NCBI GenBank assembly: GCA_964371075.1
Contig: CAYJKN010000002.1
Span: 186,001 to 250,000 of the forward strand
Reading direction: 5' to 3'
DNA from: UTCHB3 sp964371075
GTDB lineage: Bacteria > Bacteroidota > Ignavibacteria > Ignavibacteriales > Ignavibacteriaceae
DNA length: 64,000 bases
Shown here: piece by piece, positions 63,071 through 64,000 of the stretch
How positions within the stretch are numbered: position 1 is the stretch's first letter
Layout of the letters: each line of letters begins with the position of its first letter
Position numbers and translations under genes: made by a program
The notes under the pieces: generated by a model
Database searches by the model: none
What the model was told of the DNA's origin: nothing
Seen by the model: only the letters and a program-made list of their open reading frames with translations

Positions 63071-63769
63071 CTACACCATCTCCCCAAGTCTCTCAATATC
63101 TTCTGGGTTGAGGGGGAATGCATATCCTTCGTCAAGGAGCTTTTTGTTGCCTTCGGACATGGGGGATCGTTTGTCTTGGGGGTGGTTGAGGACAAGGAGT
63201 TTTCTGCCCTGGGATTGAGCGAATTTTGCGGTGTACATGGTTCCACTTTTGAGGTCGGATTCGATTATTATGGTTGCTGTGGATGAACCACTTTGCAGAC
63301 GATTGCGGTTTTTGAAATGGGAGGGATGCAGTTTTGTTTGGGGAGGATATTCAGAGATAATACAACCTGAGGAGAGGATCATCTCAGCAGCGAGTCCTGA
63401 ATTAGAAGGTGGATAGATTGTATGGAGTCCGTTTGCGAGGAATGCAACTGTTCTGCCACGGCCGCTAAGACATCCCTGATGAGCTGCTGTGTCGCACCCA
63501 AGAGCGAGTCCACTTACAATGGTAAATCCAGCCCTTGCCAACACTTCACCGGCAGTAAAAGCCATTTCCATTCCAAATTCTGTAGGGGTTCGTGTGCCCA
63601 CTATTGCGATGCAAGGCTGAATTGTCAGTGAATAAATGTCACCCATATACCAGAGCCTGGCAGGAGGATTATCAATCTCTGCAAGAAGTGGAGGAAATTG
63701 TGCATCGTTTGAGGAAACAACTCCTGAGTTGGCCTCGCTGAGATCGGGGATATACTCGTAATCGGGCAT
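63071..63769 (-). CDS. Short DprA/Smf-like protein
   Basis: The 232 residues show only the Rossmann (SMF) core: IAIVGTRTPTEFGMEMA, IVSGLALGCDTAAHQGCL, LANGLHTIYPPSN, ISEYPP and SGTMYTAKFAQSQGRKLLVL. The N-terminal SAM domain and the C-terminal winged helix of full DprA (280-370 residues) are missing. Classical DprA loads RecA on incoming single-stranded DNA; short forms also occur in defence islands. Here it sits upstream of the restriction-modification genes, which supports a defence or DNA-uptake link, by inference. Confidence 0.8.
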   Translation of the reverse strand: MPDYEYIPDLSEANSGVVSSNDAQFPPLLAEIDNPPARLWYMGDIYSLTIQPCIAIVGTRTPTEFGMEMAFTAGEVLARAGFTIVSGLALGCDTAAHQGCLSGRGRTVAFLANGLHTIYPPSNSGLAAEMILSSGCIISEYPPQTKLHPSHFKNRNRLQSGSSTATIIIESDLKSGTMYTAKFAQSQGRKLLVLNHPQDKRSPMSEGNKKLLDEGYAFPLNPEDIERLGEMV

Positions 63770-63834
63770 CCGGTCCTGAAATTTGAAAAAAGTTACATGT
63801 TAAAATAATAAAATGCAATTGTTAAGGATGAGGG

Positions 63835-63948
63835 GACGCAGATCCGCACGTCGGACAGGTACACGCAGATAAACGGATTTCCGCAGAGGAGTTTTTAATA
63901 GAACGCGGATTACACAGATTTTCACAGAGTTGCACGGAGGCGATGGGA
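63835..63948. repeat. Composite degenerate repeat at the right edge
   Basis: It has the same words as at 6677-6853 and 2637-2663: CGCAGA, CACGCAGAT, CCGCAGAGGA, GATTACACAGATTTTCACAGAG. The spacing is about 9-10 bases but irregular. Confidence 0.5.
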
Positions 63949-64000
63949 GGATTTCCAAACCTAATTTTCCCCTCTCATTTTGTGAGAGGCCGGGGGGGGT

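Overview
The window looks like a chromosomal segment of an uncultured or little-studied member of the Ignavibacteriota/Chlorobiota-Bacteroidota group. The main evidence is five large secreted proteins ending in the NYPNPFNPST-type C-terminal sorting domain of type IX secretion (T9SS). Supporting evidence is the LytTR/two-component-propeller signalling style, Bacteroidota-like core enzymes and moderate-to-low GC content. I saw no rRNA, tRNA, CRISPR array or insertion sequence.

Layout. 0.1-3.2 kb: a T9SS-exported nine-heme cytochrome and dCMP deaminase. 3.2-11 kb (minus): PEP carboxylase, a Pycsar-effector-like (DUF5706) membrane protein, a HAD phosphatase, a phosphoesterase/propeller protein and ProS. 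11.3-13.5 kb: an ammonium transporter, then a HepT/MntA-type toxin-antitoxin pair. 13.7-20.5 kb (minus): an OPT transporter, a dihydroorotate-dehydrogenase-like protein and pyruvate:ferredoxin oxidoreductase. 20.8-26.8 kb: a DUF1648 protein, a large thioester-domain T9SS protein and acetyl-CoA synthetase. 27-28.7 kb: a cluster of very small membrane proteins, two of them paralogous. 28.5-39.6 kb: a HATPase-GNAT fusion, an M1 peptidase, a SpoIIE-type phosphatase, a GH13 amylase, a T9SS propeller protein, DUF1579 and EVE proteins, and Upp. 39.7-45 kb (minus): a trans-sulfuration PLP enzyme and the operon etfB-etfA-acyl-CoA dehydrogenase-small ORF. 45.6-55.8 kb (plus): a LytTR regulator with a propeller histidine kinase, then two large secreted propeller proteins. 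55.9-59.6 kb (minus): MetK, a short-repeat secreted protein, a MenC-type enolase-superfamily enzyme and a small secreted protein. 59.8-63.8 kb (minus): a defence locus with a DprA-like protein, a controller-type regulator behind a 20-bp perfect palindrome, a C5 methyltransferase, an EcoRII-type endonuclease and Vsr.

Central metabolism fits a heterotroph that joins pyruvate and acetate (NifJ, Acs), anaplerosis (Ppc) and fatty-acid or branched-chain acyl-CoA oxidation (Etf/Acd). Its surface is decorated with T9SS cargo, including a cytochrome that could take part in extracellular electron transfer.

The most unusual signal is not a gene. At least nine intergenic places carry degenerate tandem arrays with fixed unit lengths of 7 or 8 bp and a variable but patterned sequence, and regions of about 9-bp units also occur. 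Several begin inside or directly at a stop codon, and one reads 38 bases into a coding region and supplies that protein's C-terminus.
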